NCBI GenBank assembly: GCA_024698715.1
Contig: JAILRA010000075.1
Span: forward strand, 78,574-142,573
Direction of reading: 5' to 3'
Length of the DNA stretch: 64,000 nucleotides
Source: Lachnospiraceae bacterium
GTDB taxonomy: Bacteria > Bacillota > Clostridia > Lachnospirales > Lachnospiraceae
In this document: positions 33,692 to 43,697 of the stretch, one piece after another
Layout: each line of letters begins with the position of its first letter
How positions within the stretch are numbered: the first letter of the stretch is position 1
Program-made: the position numbers and the translations under genes
The notes under the pieces: model-generated
The model's database searches: none
What the model saw: only the letters and a program-made list of their open reading frames with translations
What the model was told of the DNA's origin: nothing

Positions 33692-36112
33692 ATGGGAAAA
33701 GCTTACAATCATCATGAAATCGAATCCAAATGGCAAAAATACTGGGAGGAGAATGAGACATTCAAGACTGATGTCTGGGATTTTTCAAAGCCCAAGTTTT
33801 ATGCACTCGATATGTTCCCTTATCCCTCAGGTGTTGGCCTTCATGCAGGCCATCCGGAAGGATATACGGCTACGGATATTTCTTCGAGAATGAAGAGAAT
33901 GCAGGGATACAATGTGCTTCATCCCATGGGATACGATTCATTCGGTCTTCCCGCAGAACAGTATGCTGTTACAACAGGTAACAATCCCAACGGATTTACT
34001 CAGGAAAATATAAAGACTTTCTCAAAGCAGTTAAAAGAACTCGGCTTTGACTACGACTGGTCAAAAATGATCGCAACAAGCGATCCTTCATATTACAAAT
34101 GGACTCAGTGGATATTCAAGAAACTCTATGAAAAGGGCTATGCAAAACTTATTGATATGCCTGTTAACTGGTGCGAGGAACTCGGTACGGTTCTTTCGAA
34201 CGATGAAGTTATCGACGGTAAATCAGAGCGTGGCGGTTATCCCGTTGTAAGAAAGAACATGAAGCAGTGGGTTATCGATCAGGTGGCTTTTGCTGATGAA
34301 CTTCTTGAAGGCTTGAATGAGATCGACTGGCCCGAATCCACAAAGGACATGCAGCGTCACTGGATCGGACGTTCAGAAGGTGTGGAAGTCAGATTCCAGA
34401 TCGTAGGCGGCGGAGAGTTCTCAATTTATACGACATGTATCGAAACAATTTACGGTATTACTTTTATGGTACTTGCTCCCGACGGACAGATCGTAAAGGA
34501 TTTAATGCCCAGGATCGAAAATAAAGAAGAGGTTCAGGCATATATCGATGAAACATTAAAGAAGAACGATATGGACAGAACCGAACTCAATAAGACCAAG
34601 TCCGGTTGTGAACTTAAGGGAGTTACTTGTATCAATCCGGTTAACGGCAAAGAAGTCCGTATGTTCATCGGTGATTTTGTACTTGCCAATTACGGTACAG
34701 GTGCTGTTATGGCTGTACCTTCACACGATCAGAGAGACTTTGAATATGCGATCGCTCACAATATAGATATGATCCAGGTTATCGACGGAAGAGACGTAAG
34801 CGAATGCGCATTTGAAAAATACGACTATCTCGGTAAAGGCTGCAAGCTTATCAATTCCGAAGAATTTACAGGTCTTGTGGTTGAAGATGCAAAAGAAGCA
34901 ATCACTCAGAAACTTGAAAAGATGGGTGTTGCAAAGAGAACCGTTAATTATCACTTCCGTGAATGGATCTTCGCGCGTCAGCGTTACTGGGGCGAACCGG
35001 TTCCCGTATGGTATGACGAAGATGGAAACATTCACGTGCTTGAAGATGATGAACTTCCTCTGGTGCTTCCGGTACTTGACGATTACAAGGGAAAGAACGG
35101 TCAGGCACCTCTTGAGAATGCAACCGAATGGAAAGTTTACGAAAAAGACGGCGTAAAGGGTAAGAGAGAAACATCAACAATGCCCGGTTCTGCAGGTTCT
35201 TCATGGTATTACATGAGATATATCGATCCTCAGAACGACAAGGCGATTGCAGATCCCGAACTCTTGAAACACTGGCTTCCCGTAGATCTTTATATCGGCG
35301 GACCCGAGCATGCCGTAGGACATCTTATGTATTCAAGGATCTGGAACAGATTCCTTTACAACGAAGGCATTTCACCCGTTAAGGAGCCCTTCAAAAAGCT
35401 TGTACATCAGGGTATGATCCTCGGTGAGAACGGTATTAAGATGGGTAAGAGATTCCCTGAATTTGTTGTTAATCCTTCGGATATCGTAAGAGATTACGGC
35501 GCTGATACATTAAGACTCTATGAAATGTTCATGGGACCTCTTGAGGTTTCCAAGCCCTGGAGTTCATCAGGTGTAGAAGGTGCAAGAAAATATCTCAATA
35601 AGGTTTGGAATTATTTCACCAATCCCGAAAATATCACTGAAGAAACTGATGACAGACTTACCAAGGTTTACAATCAGACGGTTAAAAAAGTAACATCAGA
35701 TTTTGAAACTCTCGGATTTAACACGGCTATTGCCCAGATGATGATCTTTATGAATGAGGCTGTTAAAGGCACTTGTCCCAGAGAATATGCTGAAGGTTTC
35801 ATTAAGATGCTTTCATGTATAGCTCCTCATATCGGTGAAGAGATCTGGAGCGTACTCGGTCATGACAATACGATAGCTTACGAAAAATGGCCTGAATTTG
35901 ATGAAGCTGCTCTCAATGAAGACACGATCGAGATCGGTGTTCAGGTTAACGGTAAGGTTAAGGGAGTTGTTGAACTTTTAAAGGCCGAAGACAAGGGCAG
36001 TGCACTTGCTAAAGCCAAAGCGGTCGAAGGTGTTGCAAAGGCAATCGAAGGAAAGACGGTGGTTAAAGAGATCTATGTTCCTTCAAAGATCGTAAATATA
36101 GTTGTTAAGTAA
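33692..36112 (+). CDS. leuS: Leucyl-tRNA synthetase
   Basis: 806 residues. Class I synthetase with HIGH-type HAGH (in PSGVGLHAGHPEGYTATD), editing domain in the middle (TGAVMAVPSHDQRDFE), and a GGPEHAVGHLMYSR segment typical of LeuRS. The KMSKS loop reads KMGKR (codons 35438-35452), so the usual Ser-Lys-Ser is changed. Anticodon and C-terminal domains are complete. Own promoter and terminator. Confidence 0.97.
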   Translation: MGKAYNHHEIESKWQKYWEENETFKTDVWDFSKPKFYALDMFPYPSGVGLHAGHPEGYTATDISSRMKRMQGYNVLHPMGYDSFGLPAEQYAVTTGNNPNGFTQENIKTFSKQLKELGFDYDWSKMIATSDPSYYKWTQWIFKKLYEKGYAKLIDMPVNWCEELGTVLSNDEVIDGKSERGGYPVVRKNMKQWVIDQVAFADELLEGLNEIDWPESTKDMQRHWIGRSEGVEVRFQIVGGGEFSIYTTCIETIYGITFMVLAPDGQIVKDLMPRIENKEEVQAYIDETLKKNDMDRTELNKTKSGCELKGVTCINPVNGKEVRMFIGDFVLANYGTGAVMAVPSHDQRDFEYAIAHNIDMIQVIDGRDVSECAFEKYDYLGKGCKLINSEEFTGLVVEDAKEAITQKLEKMGVAKRTVNYHFREWIFARQRYWGEPVPVWYDEDGNIHVLEDDELPLVLPVLDDYKGKNGQAPLENATEWKVYEKDGVKGKRETSTMPGSAGSSWYYMRYIDPQNDKAIADPELLKHWLPVDLYIGGPEHAVGHLMYSRIWNRFLYNEGISPVKEPFKKLVHQGMILGENGIKMGKRFPEFVVNPSDIVRDYGADTLRLYEMFMGPLEVSKPWSSSGVEGARKYLNKVWNYFTNPENITEETDDRLTKVYNQTVKKVTSDFETLGFNTAIAQMMIFMNEAVKGTCPREYAEGFIKMLSCIAPHIGEEIWSVLGHDNTIAYEKWPEFDEAALNEDTIEIGVQVNGKVKGVVELLKAEDKGSALAKAKAVEGVAKAIEGKTVVKEIYVPSKIVNIVVK

Positions 36113-36141
36113 AGTTTTTGTTTAATATTCATAATGATTCA

Positions 36142-36170
36142 AGCAGGTTGTTCAGGCAGCCTGCTTTTTT
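36142..36170 (+). terminator. Intrinsic terminator after leuS
   Basis: AGCAGGTTG (36142-36150), loop TTCAGG, CAGCCTGCT (36157-36165), six Ts. Confidence 0.9.
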
Positions 36171-36260
36171 CATGCTAAGGCCGTGCAAAGAAAAAATGTC
36201 GTCTTCGACGACGCATGAGCCGCACGAGAGCGGTGTAATTTCATTACCCTACTCGAATAT
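36171..36260. other. GC-rich structured intergenic element, possible dispersed repeat or small RNA
   Basis: Right after the leuS terminator the base composition rises sharply. Several hairpins follow one another: GTCGTC-TTC-GACGAC, CCGC-ACGAGA-GCGG, and CGTGC pairing with GCACG across the first hairpin, then GGTGTAAT/ATTACC. A tiny frame (ATG about 36199) is probably chance. No second copy was noticed in this window. Confidence 0.5.
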
Positions 36261-36374
36261 AAGAATATAACTGAAACGGAATCAATTGAAAAAGGACAAT
36301 ATATTGATTTTTCGCTTGAATTATCTACGATATATAGTAAAATAAAATTGTATGAGTATGTAAGGTGGAGAAGA

Positions 36375-37640
36375 ATGGATTCCGAAAGAACCGTAAACGG
36401 GTATCATGCAGTAAATAAAAGTGAATATGAAGCTTTTATACGTGATTCTCAGAAGATAGATACCATAAAAAAGAAGCTTGATATGAAAGATTTCCGTCAG
36501 GTTGAAAAAGTGTATTCTTCGATCTGCACCGGAAGTATCAGATTCGAATCCAAGATTGGTTTTGATTTTGAAGATGAAATTACTTCTCTTTATGAAAGAC
36601 TGAGAAAAAAACATGCTCCTTCCAATAACAGAAAACCTGAAAACAGAAATACTGATAATGAACTTAATGACGATCTGCCGCTGAGACGTTCTTCAAAAAG
36701 AAGTAAAAACATTGAAGAAGACGAAATGTACGACGAAAAAACAGCCGAATTTATCAACAGAGACCGTATTTTTACGCGAAAGGTTGATAATCTCGACGAA
36801 AATGTCGATAAAGAATTAGTGGAGTATTACATTGAGAAGAGAAGAAAGAACAAAAATCTGATCAAATTCACGATCATAGCCTCAAGCATTGCAATCCTTA
36901 CAGGCTCCCTGGTCATGATAATACTCAAAGTAAAAAGCGATGTGAGCTCGGACAATGTTAGACAGGAGATAGAACAATCCGTCAGAGATAATGCCTTCGT
37001 TTTTACAACGATAAAACCCGAGATAAACAACCGCATTACCTATGATACATATGAAATACCTCCCATTCTTTCGGATTATCAAGAATTACACGAAAAGAAT
37101 CCTGATCTGATAGGATGGATAAAGATAGACGATACCAATATTGATTATCCTGTAATGCAAAGCAGTGATAACGAATATTATCTGTCGCATAATTTTAATA
37201 ACAAAAACGATGCCAACGGCTGTATTTTTGCTGATTTTAACTGCAGTATTTTTCCGAGGAGCAAAAATGTCATTCTTTACGGACATCACATGAAATCCGG
37301 AAAGATGTTTGCCAATCTTGAAAAATACGACAGCCATGATTTTTTCATTAATCATAAAAGATTCACGTTCAATACGATATATGAATATGCTGAATATGAG
37401 GTTGTTTTTGTTTTCAGGGATTATGTACATACCTCGGACGATACCGAATTCAAATACTACGAATTCGTAAATGTAAATTCCGAAGTTGAATTTGATTCGT
37501 ACATGGAAGAATTAAGAAATAAATCCATATATAATACCGATGTTTCCATAAGTATGGATGATGAACTGCTGACACTTTCCACCTGTGATTATATGCAGGC
37601 AAACGGCAGATTTGTAGTTATGGCTAAAAAAATCAAATAA
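36375..37640 (+). CDS. Class B sortase with long cytoplasmic N-terminal extension
   Basis: 421 residues from ATG 36375 (SD AAGGTGGAG); an upstream TTG at 36348 lacks one. Residues 1-160 are charged and cytoplasmic, a membrane helix spans about 162-186, and the sortase domain spans about 228-421. Catalytic residues His304 (LYGHH), Cys404 (TLSTCDY) and Arg412 (NGRFVV) are present; the helix-rich insert before the cysteine fits class B. Sortases join surface proteins to the cell wall. The likely substrate, with a TPKTG motif, is encoded 15 bp downstream. The 160-residue extension is unusual: class B sortases are generally about 250 residues. Confidence 0.92.
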   Translation: MDSERTVNGYHAVNKSEYEAFIRDSQKIDTIKKKLDMKDFRQVEKVYSSICTGSIRFESKIGFDFEDEITSLYERLRKKHAPSNNRKPENRNTDNELNDDLPLRRSSKRSKNIEEDEMYDEKTAEFINRDRIFTRKVDNLDENVDKELVEYYIEKRRKNKNLIKFTIIASSIAILTGSLVMIILKVKSDVSSDNVRQEIEQSVRDNAFVFTTIKPEINNRITYDTYEIPPILSDYQELHEKNPDLIGWIKIDDTNIDYPVMQSSDNEYYLSHNFNNKNDANGCIFADFNCSIFPRSKNVILYGHHMKSGKMFANLEKYDSHDFFINHKRFTFNTIYEYAEYEVVFVFRDYVHTSDDTEFKYYEFVNVNSEVEFDSYMEELRNKSIYNTDVSISMDDELLTLSTCDYMQANGRFVVMAKKIK

Positions 37641-37655
37641 TTCCGGAGGATCATA

Positions 37656-40600
37656 ATGAAAAGATCAAGGAAAAAATTATCCAGAAAGTTTAAAAGAACG
37701 ATAGGATTCTCAATAGCGGGACTCTTATTGCTTTCTGCGATCATAGTTGCAATAATTCCGCAAAGAGATGTTGAAGCGTATACCGCTTTTGCCAAAGCTT
37801 CATTGGAAGACAGTGAGAATAAGGTTCCTGTTATTGCAAGTACGGATACCATTTATACTACCGGTGACGGAATGTTCCAGTTTGCTTATATCAATAAAAA
37901 GAGCGGAACGGATAAATCGGCTGTTATCTGCGGATATGATTCCGAAAGATCTCTTTCCGGCGGTAATCTTGTGATTCCTGATACACTGGATGCATATTTC
38001 AGTACCGATAACGGAAATATCGCAGTTTCAAAAAACAATGAACCTCTGTTTTATAAGTTTGTTATAGAAGAGCCTGAACCTGAGGAACCCGAACCGGATG
38101 ATCCGGATCCGACAGATCCTGAAGATCCCGAAACCACGGAAGATGTTTATCAGCCTGTCGGCGATGTTATCGAATATCGTCCCTGTTATTATGAAACCAT
38201 TTCTGAATGGGGCAGCATTGATGATAATCAATTATACTATGAAGATTCAGGTAATCCCGGTTCATATCTTGTTTGTCAGGATGAAGCTCATAAAAGATTA
38301 AAAGATGCTCCCGTAAACTATATTGCCAATCAGCATGTTGAGAAAAACGGCAATAACTGGACTGTCATTAATAATGATGCATCTGCCGGTATTTTTTCAA
38401 CTGCCAAAAACATTGTTAATCTTACACTTGGAAGCCAGATTTACGGAATAGGAAATTATGCATTTTCAAAATGTGTAAATCTTAATAAGGTTACTTTCCA
38501 TGACGGTCTTAATACAATAGGCAATTATGCTTTTGCTGAATGTTACAATCTGAAAACAGTTGAACTTCCCACAAATGCTAGAATATCCGTTATCGGTGAA
38601 AGAGCATTCTTAAACTGCCGCGGACTTAAATCATTTACTCTGCCTACGGCTGTAGAAGAAGTGGGTGATTCCTGCTTTGAAGGCTGTACTTCCATGACGG
38701 AATGTATTTTGGATGTTCCGGGAGAGAATATGTCACTGTCCGTATTGGGAACCAATGTTTTCAAAGACTGTTCTTCACTTGGATATCTGAGTTTTCCTGC
38801 TGATTATAACGAGAATCCCGATATCGCGTGGTTTCAGGGGTGTGTTTCTCTGAAACATATTACAATTCGTAAAGCAAGTTCCACACTTGTTGATAATTCA
38901 GGATTTTCTTTTGCACAGTTCCAGGAAATGCTTCCGAAGGAATTCTATTTAGAAGGACTTGAAAATCAGGAACTTCATTATACTTCGACAGCAAATTCAT
39001 TTGCATTCAAGTATCTTGACAAAGATATTTACGAAAAAGTATATACCGCTACAGGTGATGCAGGCTCGGGAAAGACCGTATTTCAGGTTAACAGCAACAA
39101 TCAGCTTGTTTACTTTTACATGGATGATTCCGTTCTTAAGGTTAAGATACCCGAAAAGATCGGACCTTACGGCATTACCGTTATAGGCAGTGATTCTTTT
39201 TCAGGCAAGCATAAATTAAAACAGATCTCCATACCTTCAAACATTACCGAGATCGAAGCAAATGCTTTCAAAGGATGTCATTCACTTGAAAATGTAATTT
39301 TCGAAGAGCCTATTAATCTTTCATATATCGGAAAAGATGCATTTGCGACTCAGATCGCCGATTGCGGCTGTAATCTTGCAACCGATCCGATATTGACATT
39401 TACGGGAAATCCCAAAGCCGGAAGTGCGCCTTTTGATTTTGCGATGAATCCCGAGAATAACATTAATAACGGTGATCAGAACAAGACATATATCACTTTC
39501 TATTCAGGCTGGCCCACCAATCAGACCATAAGATACAATCCTGATACTAAGTTGAATGAGCTGGTTCATTGCCTGACTTTCTACGATCTGTCAAATATGG
39601 GAAATAATCCTTATCCGTATATGGATAATGTGAATAACTATGCTCAGGTCTGCCAGACTGCTTATACGGCATATATAAACGGCAGTCAGCTTACCGAGAA
39701 TCAAAAAGATGTTATCAATGCTGTTTTAAATGTTACGTTGGACAATGGTATTAACGGAATCAAAGAAGGTTTATTCTCCGGAGTTGATACAAAAGGAAAT
39801 AAGGTTTCCGATACAAATAACGATATCGAAACCATCACCATTGAAAATGTAGGTAAGATAGATGCCAATGCATTCAAGGGATGCGGAAGCCTGAAAGGCG
39901 TATATATCAAAGGCGGAACAAAATCCATCGGAACTTATGCTTTTGCCAATTGTCCCGAACTTATCGACGTTGATATTTATTCCGAACTTGAACAGTTTGG
40001 AACGATTCCTTTTGTTTCCTGTACAAAACTTAAATCCGTTGATTTCGGATCCAATCCCAATTATACATGTCAGGATGCTGTCATTTACGGAACGGTAAAC
40101 GGTGTTAAGGAAAAACTTCTTGAAGTTCTTGCCACAAGAGGAACAGGGGAAGGATGCGGTTCGGAAGTTTTCAGCGCTAAAGAACTTGAAAGTGTCAAAA
40201 CCATAGCAAAAGGAGCATTTAAGAACTGTGACGGAGTAGTAAGTGCCGACTTTACATCAAGCGGAATTACCGAAATACCCGATAACTGTTTTGAAAATAC
40301 AAAGAATCTGTCCGAAGTGATCCTTAATGACAGTACGACTCATATCGGTAAAGATGCATTTAAGAACAGTAATGTCAGAATAGTACAGATTCCCAATTCA
40401 AACTGTACTATCGAAGAAAAAGCATTTGAAAGTGCAGACGGACATCAGGTTATTTTCTATGCCGAACTAGGTTCGGAAGCGGCTAGATATTCAGATAAAT
40501 ATTCTTATATCATTTTGAAGGAAATACCCAAAAAATTCCGTGTTGATTTCTTTGACGAAGATGCTACAACGATAATCGATACTCAGTATATTGAATCCGG

Positions 40601-42092
40601 CAAAGATGCCGATATGGAAGCGGCTGCCAAAAAAGCGCCTCAAAAAGAAGGTTATAAGTTTGTCGGATGGAATCCCGAAAAGATCGTAAACGTTACAGAA
40701 TATAAATTTGCGGTTGCCAAATATGCAAAAGAGGACGAAGTCCTTTATACCGTAAGATTTATTGACTGGGACGAAAAAGTTCTTTATACTCAGCAGGTTA
40801 AACCGGGCGGAGACTGTACAGAAGTAAAAGAACCTGAAAGAGAAGGCTATAAATTCACAGGCTGGAGACCTGCGATCAAGAATATCCAGAAAGATACGGA
40901 TACATATGCTCAGTATGAGAAACTAGACCCTAACCAGATGTTTACGGTTAAGTTCTATGACTGGGATGAAAAACTTCTTTATACTCAGAACGTTAAAGCA
41001 GGTGAAGACTGTGTGGAAGTCAAAGAACCCAAACGTGAAGGTTATGTATTTACCGGATGGAAACCCGATATTACAAAGGTTACCGAAGACAGGGATGTTT
41101 ATGCTCAGTACGAGAAAGCCGGAACACCGGATGATCCTTCACCCGTGGATCCCGACAATCCGAATCCCGACAATCCCACACCGGTTAATCCCGATGTACC
41201 CACAAAATTATATACTGTTACCGTTGTAAATGGAACAGGTTCGGGCAGCTATGTTGAAGGTGCCAATGTAATCATCATTGCCAACAATCCTCCTTCAGGC
41301 AAGGTGTTTGAAAAATGGACGGCTGACGAAGGCGTTTCGCTTATGAAATCCGACCTTGCTGCAACTTATTTCACAATGCCGGCCAAGAATGTAAGCGTAA
41401 CCGCAAATTACAAGGATGACGGTAATTCAAGCGGCGGCGGTAACTCCGGCGGAGGCGGGAACTCAGGCGGAGGCGGAAATTCCGGCGGAACGACCAACAA
41501 TCCGAATACGACCGTATCGCTGACCAAACAGGGATTCTCAAATAACTCCCTTGCTTCAGCATCCGTTTCCGGATCTTCGGATAATTTCGTATTAAAGATC
41601 ACGGATTCTCAGACTGCTAAAGCTCAGGTTGAGGATGCGCTGCTTGCCAAGTACGATTCTCTGGATACCATTAAATACATTGCAATGGATATTTCATTGT
41701 ATGATAAGACAGGTACCACAAAGATTGAAAATACATCGGATCTTAAAGTTAATATTACTTTACCGATCCCCGACGATCTTGTTCCTTATGCAGGTAACAA
41801 TAAAGTCGGATATGTGGTTAACGGAAAACTTGTTGATCTGAATCCTAAATTCACAACAATTAACGGTGTTCCCTGCATCAACTTTACTGCACCTCATTTT
41901 TCACCGTATACGATCTATGTGGATACTTCGGATCTTAAGTCTTCGGTAACTTATACTTCAACTTCGACACCCAAAACAGGTGACGGAATTAGCATTAAAT
42001 GGTTCATCAGCATCGGACTGTTTGCCGCTTCAATAATATTCTTTGCTTTATGCATTCCTTCGGGAAAGAAGAGAAAAGTTGTAAAACGATGA
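37656..42092 (+). CDS. Giant BspA-like leucine-rich-repeat surface protein with PKTG sorting signal
   Basis: 1,478 residues. Signal peptide with cleavage predicted after VEA near residue 42; Pro/Glu/Asp-rich linker (about 134-166); blocks of LRR_5/BspA repeats (IGNYAFAECYNLKTVELP-like units, about 250-950); three InlB-B/Listeria-Bacteroides-type repeats (about 959-1154); a Pro/Asp linker; one divergent InlB-like domain with WTADEG; a Gly-Asn-Ser linker; a C-terminal beta domain; and the wall-sorting signal PKTGD (1439-1443) followed by a membrane segment and a basic tail. The TPKTG site resembles the (S/P)PxTG known for Clostridioides difficile SrtB. Probably an adhesin anchored by the upstream sortase. 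Its stop overlaps the next gene's ATG. Confidence 0.93.
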   Translation: MKRSRKKLSRKFKRTIGFSIAGLLLLSAIIVAIIPQRDVEAYTAFAKASLEDSENKVPVIASTDTIYTTGDGMFQFAYINKKSGTDKSAVICGYDSERSLSGGNLVIPDTLDAYFSTDNGNIAVSKNNEPLFYKFVIEEPEPEEPEPDDPDPTDPEDPETTEDVYQPVGDVIEYRPCYYETISEWGSIDDNQLYYEDSGNPGSYLVCQDEAHKRLKDAPVNYIANQHVEKNGNNWTVINNDASAGIFSTAKNIVNLTLGSQIYGIGNYAFSKCVNLNKVTFHDGLNTIGNYAFAECYNLKTVELPTNARISVIGERAFLNCRGLKSFTLPTAVEEVGDSCFEGCTSMTECILDVPGENMSLSVLGTNVFKDCSSLGYLSFPADYNENPDIAWFQGCVSLKHITIRKASSTLVDNSGFSFAQFQEMLPKEFYLEGLENQELHYTSTANSFAFKYLDKDIYEKVYTATGDAGSGKTVFQVNSNNQLVYFYMDDSVLKVKIPEKIGPYGITVIGSDSFSGKHKLKQISIPSNITEIEANAFKGCHSLENVIFEEPINLSYIGKDAFATQIADCGCNLATDPILTFTGNPKAGSAPFDFAMNPENNINNGDQNKTYITFYSGWPTNQTIRYNPDTKLNELVHCLTFYDLSNMGNNPYPYMDNVNNYAQVCQTAYTAYINGSQLTENQKDVINAVLNVTLDNGINGIKEGLFSGVDTKGNKVSDTNNDIETITIENVGKIDANAFKGCGSLKGVYIKGGTKSIGTYAFANCPELIDVDIYSELEQFGTIPFVSCTKLKSVDFGSNPNYTCQDAVIYGTVNGVKEKLLEVLATRGTGEGCGSEVFSAKELESVKTIAKGAFKNCDGVVSADFTSSGITEIPDNCFENTKNLSEVILNDSTTHIGKDAFKNSNVRIVQIPNSNCTIEEKAFESADGHQVIFYAELGSEAARYSDKYSYIILKEIPKKFRVDFFDEDATTIIDTQYIESGKDADMEAAAKKAPQKEGYKFVGWNPEKIVNVTEYKFAVAKYAKEDEVLYTVRFIDWDEKVLYTQQVKPGGDCTEVKEPEREGYKFTGWRPAIKNIQKDTDTYAQYEKLDPNQMFTVKFYDWDEKLLYTQNVKAGEDCVEVKEPKREGYVFTGWKPDITKVTEDRDVYAQYEKAGTPDDPSPVDPDNPNPDNPTPVNPDVPTKLYTVTVVNGTGSGSYVEGANVIIIANNPPSGKVFEKWTADEGVSLMKSDLAATYFTMPAKNVSVTANYKDDGNSSGGGNSGGGGNSGGGGNSGGTTNNPNTTVSLTKQGFSNNSLASASVSGSSDNFVLKITDSQTAKAQVEDALLAKYDSLDTIKYIAMDISLYDKTGTTKIENTSDLKVNITLPIPDDLVPYAGNNKVGYVVNGKLVDLNPKFTTINGVPCINFTAPHFSPYTIYVDTSDLKSSVTYTSTSTPKTGDGISIKWFISIGLFAASIIFFALCIPSGKKRKVVKR
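40738..41118 (+). repeat. Tandem InlB-type repeat units in the LRR protein gene
   Basis: Two close copies, about 40738-40929 and 40939-41118, each encoding a D/Y-WDEK-LYTQ-V...EGY-FTGW...YAQYEK unit. A more diverged first unit lies at about 40531-40737. They may vary in number between strains. Confidence 0.8.
41429..41490 (+). repeat. Gly-Gly-Gly-Asn-Ser linker repeat
   Basis: Three near-identical 15-bp units encode GGGNS/GGGGNS, a flexible spacer before the last domain of the LRR protein. Confidence 0.8.
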
Positions 42093-43621
42093 AAAAAAAG
42101 AGTGTTTTGACAATCTGTTCATTCGCATTTGTTATTCTCACCTGCGGTATTGCATTTACTTCTCTGATAATCAGAAGTAAAGCAATAAACGCAAGTGAGG
42201 ATTTTCAAATGGAAAAAAGCACTCTTATGAAATGTTACAGTACAGATGAAGTCTGTGTGGTTCCGAGCGGAACAAAAGCTATTGTGGCAGGCGCTTTCGA
42301 AGGGAATGATTCGATCAAAAGAGTAGTACTTCCCGACGGTCTCGAAGAAATAGGTTTTAATTCTTTTGCCGAAATGGAAAATCTTGAAAGAGTTGTAGTT
42401 CCCGAAAGTGTCAGGAAGATCGGTGCATCTGCATTTGCCAACTGCCCGAATCTTTCATCGGCATATTTGGGTAAAGATCTTTCGCAGATCGGTTCCAGTA
42501 TTTTTGCCGGTTGTCAGAATTTAAAAAGTGTTGATGTCAGTGATGAAAACAATTATCTGACATGTATAGACGGAGTTATCTATTCAGCTGACAAAACCGT
42601 TCTTTATGAAATGCTTCCGGGAAGGGAAAAATCGTTTTTCGTATTTCCCGATACGGTTGCTGCGATTTCTCCTTATGCTTTCTGGGGCTGCGATAATCTC
42701 GAACATACCATCATTTCCGAATCCATAGGAGTCATTCCTCCCTATGCTTTTTCCAATGCAAGAAATCTGAAAAGTGCTGTTCTTAGTTTCAATACACGTG
42801 AGATCTCCATGAAAGCTTTTGAGAACTGTGTATCCCTGGAGCAGGTCTATATTCCCGATTCGGTCATGAACATAAGCCCGACTGCATTTGACGGCTGTCC
42901 CAAACTTTCAATCTATGCCAATGAAATGACCGAGGGAAAGAAATTTGCCGAAGAAAATGAATTTGATGTTCTTTATACGCCGAAATATGATCTTAATCTA
43001 GCTACGGATCTAAGAAACGAATATGCATCCGAACAGAGCAAAAAAAGACAGGAAGGCTCTTCTTATGATGAAGATGTGCATTTTGACGCTTCCAAAGATG
43101 ATTCGCTCGGAGCTGCGATAATCGTAAATAATAATGCAGTTGTTCTTATGGATCCCGAAAAATTAAAAGTTTCGGAAACTTCTTCGGATCGTTCGTCAAA
43201 TGAATCGGAATTTGATACCATTCTTGGGGAAAGTATTTATCACAATATCATTCCCGATAATCTGTTTTATCTGAAATCGGATCTTACTGAAGTTACGATC
43301 CCTTCGGATACAAAATATATCGGAAAATTTGCATTTGCCCGTACCGGACTTAAAAAGGTAGAAATTCCTTCAAATGTGGTTTCGATCGGATTCGGTGCTT
43401 TTTATCACTGTGATGATCTTAAAGAAGTCATTATTCCCGATACCGTTACAGAGATTGAACCACAGGCTTTTGAAAAGACCGCCTGGCTTAATGACTGGTA
43501 CGAAAACGGAGAGAGCGACTATCTTATAGTCGGAGACGGTATTCTTATCGCATATAAGGGCAGTAAGGAAGATTATGTCAAACCCGATAATGTCAAATCG
43601 GTAGCCTGCGAGATTAATTGA
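42089..43621 (+). CDS. Second secreted BspA-like LRR protein
   Basis: 510 residues from ATG 42089, overlapping the previous stop (ATGA). An N-terminal hydrophobic segment (about 5-29) ending INASED is either a signal peptide or a membrane anchor. Two LRR_5 blocks follow: about 60-290 and 400-485, with units such as IGASAFANCPNLSS and IGFGAFYHCDDLKEVIIPD, separated by a charged linker. It has no sorting motif or SLH domain, so it is either secreted or held by its N-terminal helix. It probably works with the sortase-anchored LRR protein of the same operon. Confidence 0.88.
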   Translation: MKKKSVLTICSFAFVILTCGIAFTSLIIRSKAINASEDFQMEKSTLMKCYSTDEVCVVPSGTKAIVAGAFEGNDSIKRVVLPDGLEEIGFNSFAEMENLERVVVPESVRKIGASAFANCPNLSSAYLGKDLSQIGSSIFAGCQNLKSVDVSDENNYLTCIDGVIYSADKTVLYEMLPGREKSFFVFPDTVAAISPYAFWGCDNLEHTIISESIGVIPPYAFSNARNLKSAVLSFNTREISMKAFENCVSLEQVYIPDSVMNISPTAFDGCPKLSIYANEMTEGKKFAEENEFDVLYTPKYDLNLATDLRNEYASEQSKKRQEGSSYDEDVHFDASKDDSLGAAIIVNNNAVVLMDPEKLKVSETSSDRSSNESEFDTILGESIYHNIIPDNLFYLKSDLTEVTIPSDTKYIGKFAFARTGLKKVEIPSNVVSIGFGAFYHCDDLKEVIIPDTVTEIEPQAFEKTAWLNDWYENGESDYLIVGDGILIAYKGSKEDYVKPDNVKSVACEIN

Positions 43622-43649
43622 TTTATTTACGGATCGGGCAGGCTTTTTT
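43603..43649 (+). terminator. Terminator of the sortase-LRR operon, starting inside the last codons
   Basis: AGCCTGC (43603-43609, within the end of the second LRR gene) pairs with GCAGGCT (43638-43644), followed by Ts. The loop is about 28 nt. Confidence 0.68.
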
Positions 43650-43697
43650 CTCTGACAAAACTATAAAACGGACTAAACTGATCAGGTAGACAAGAAG

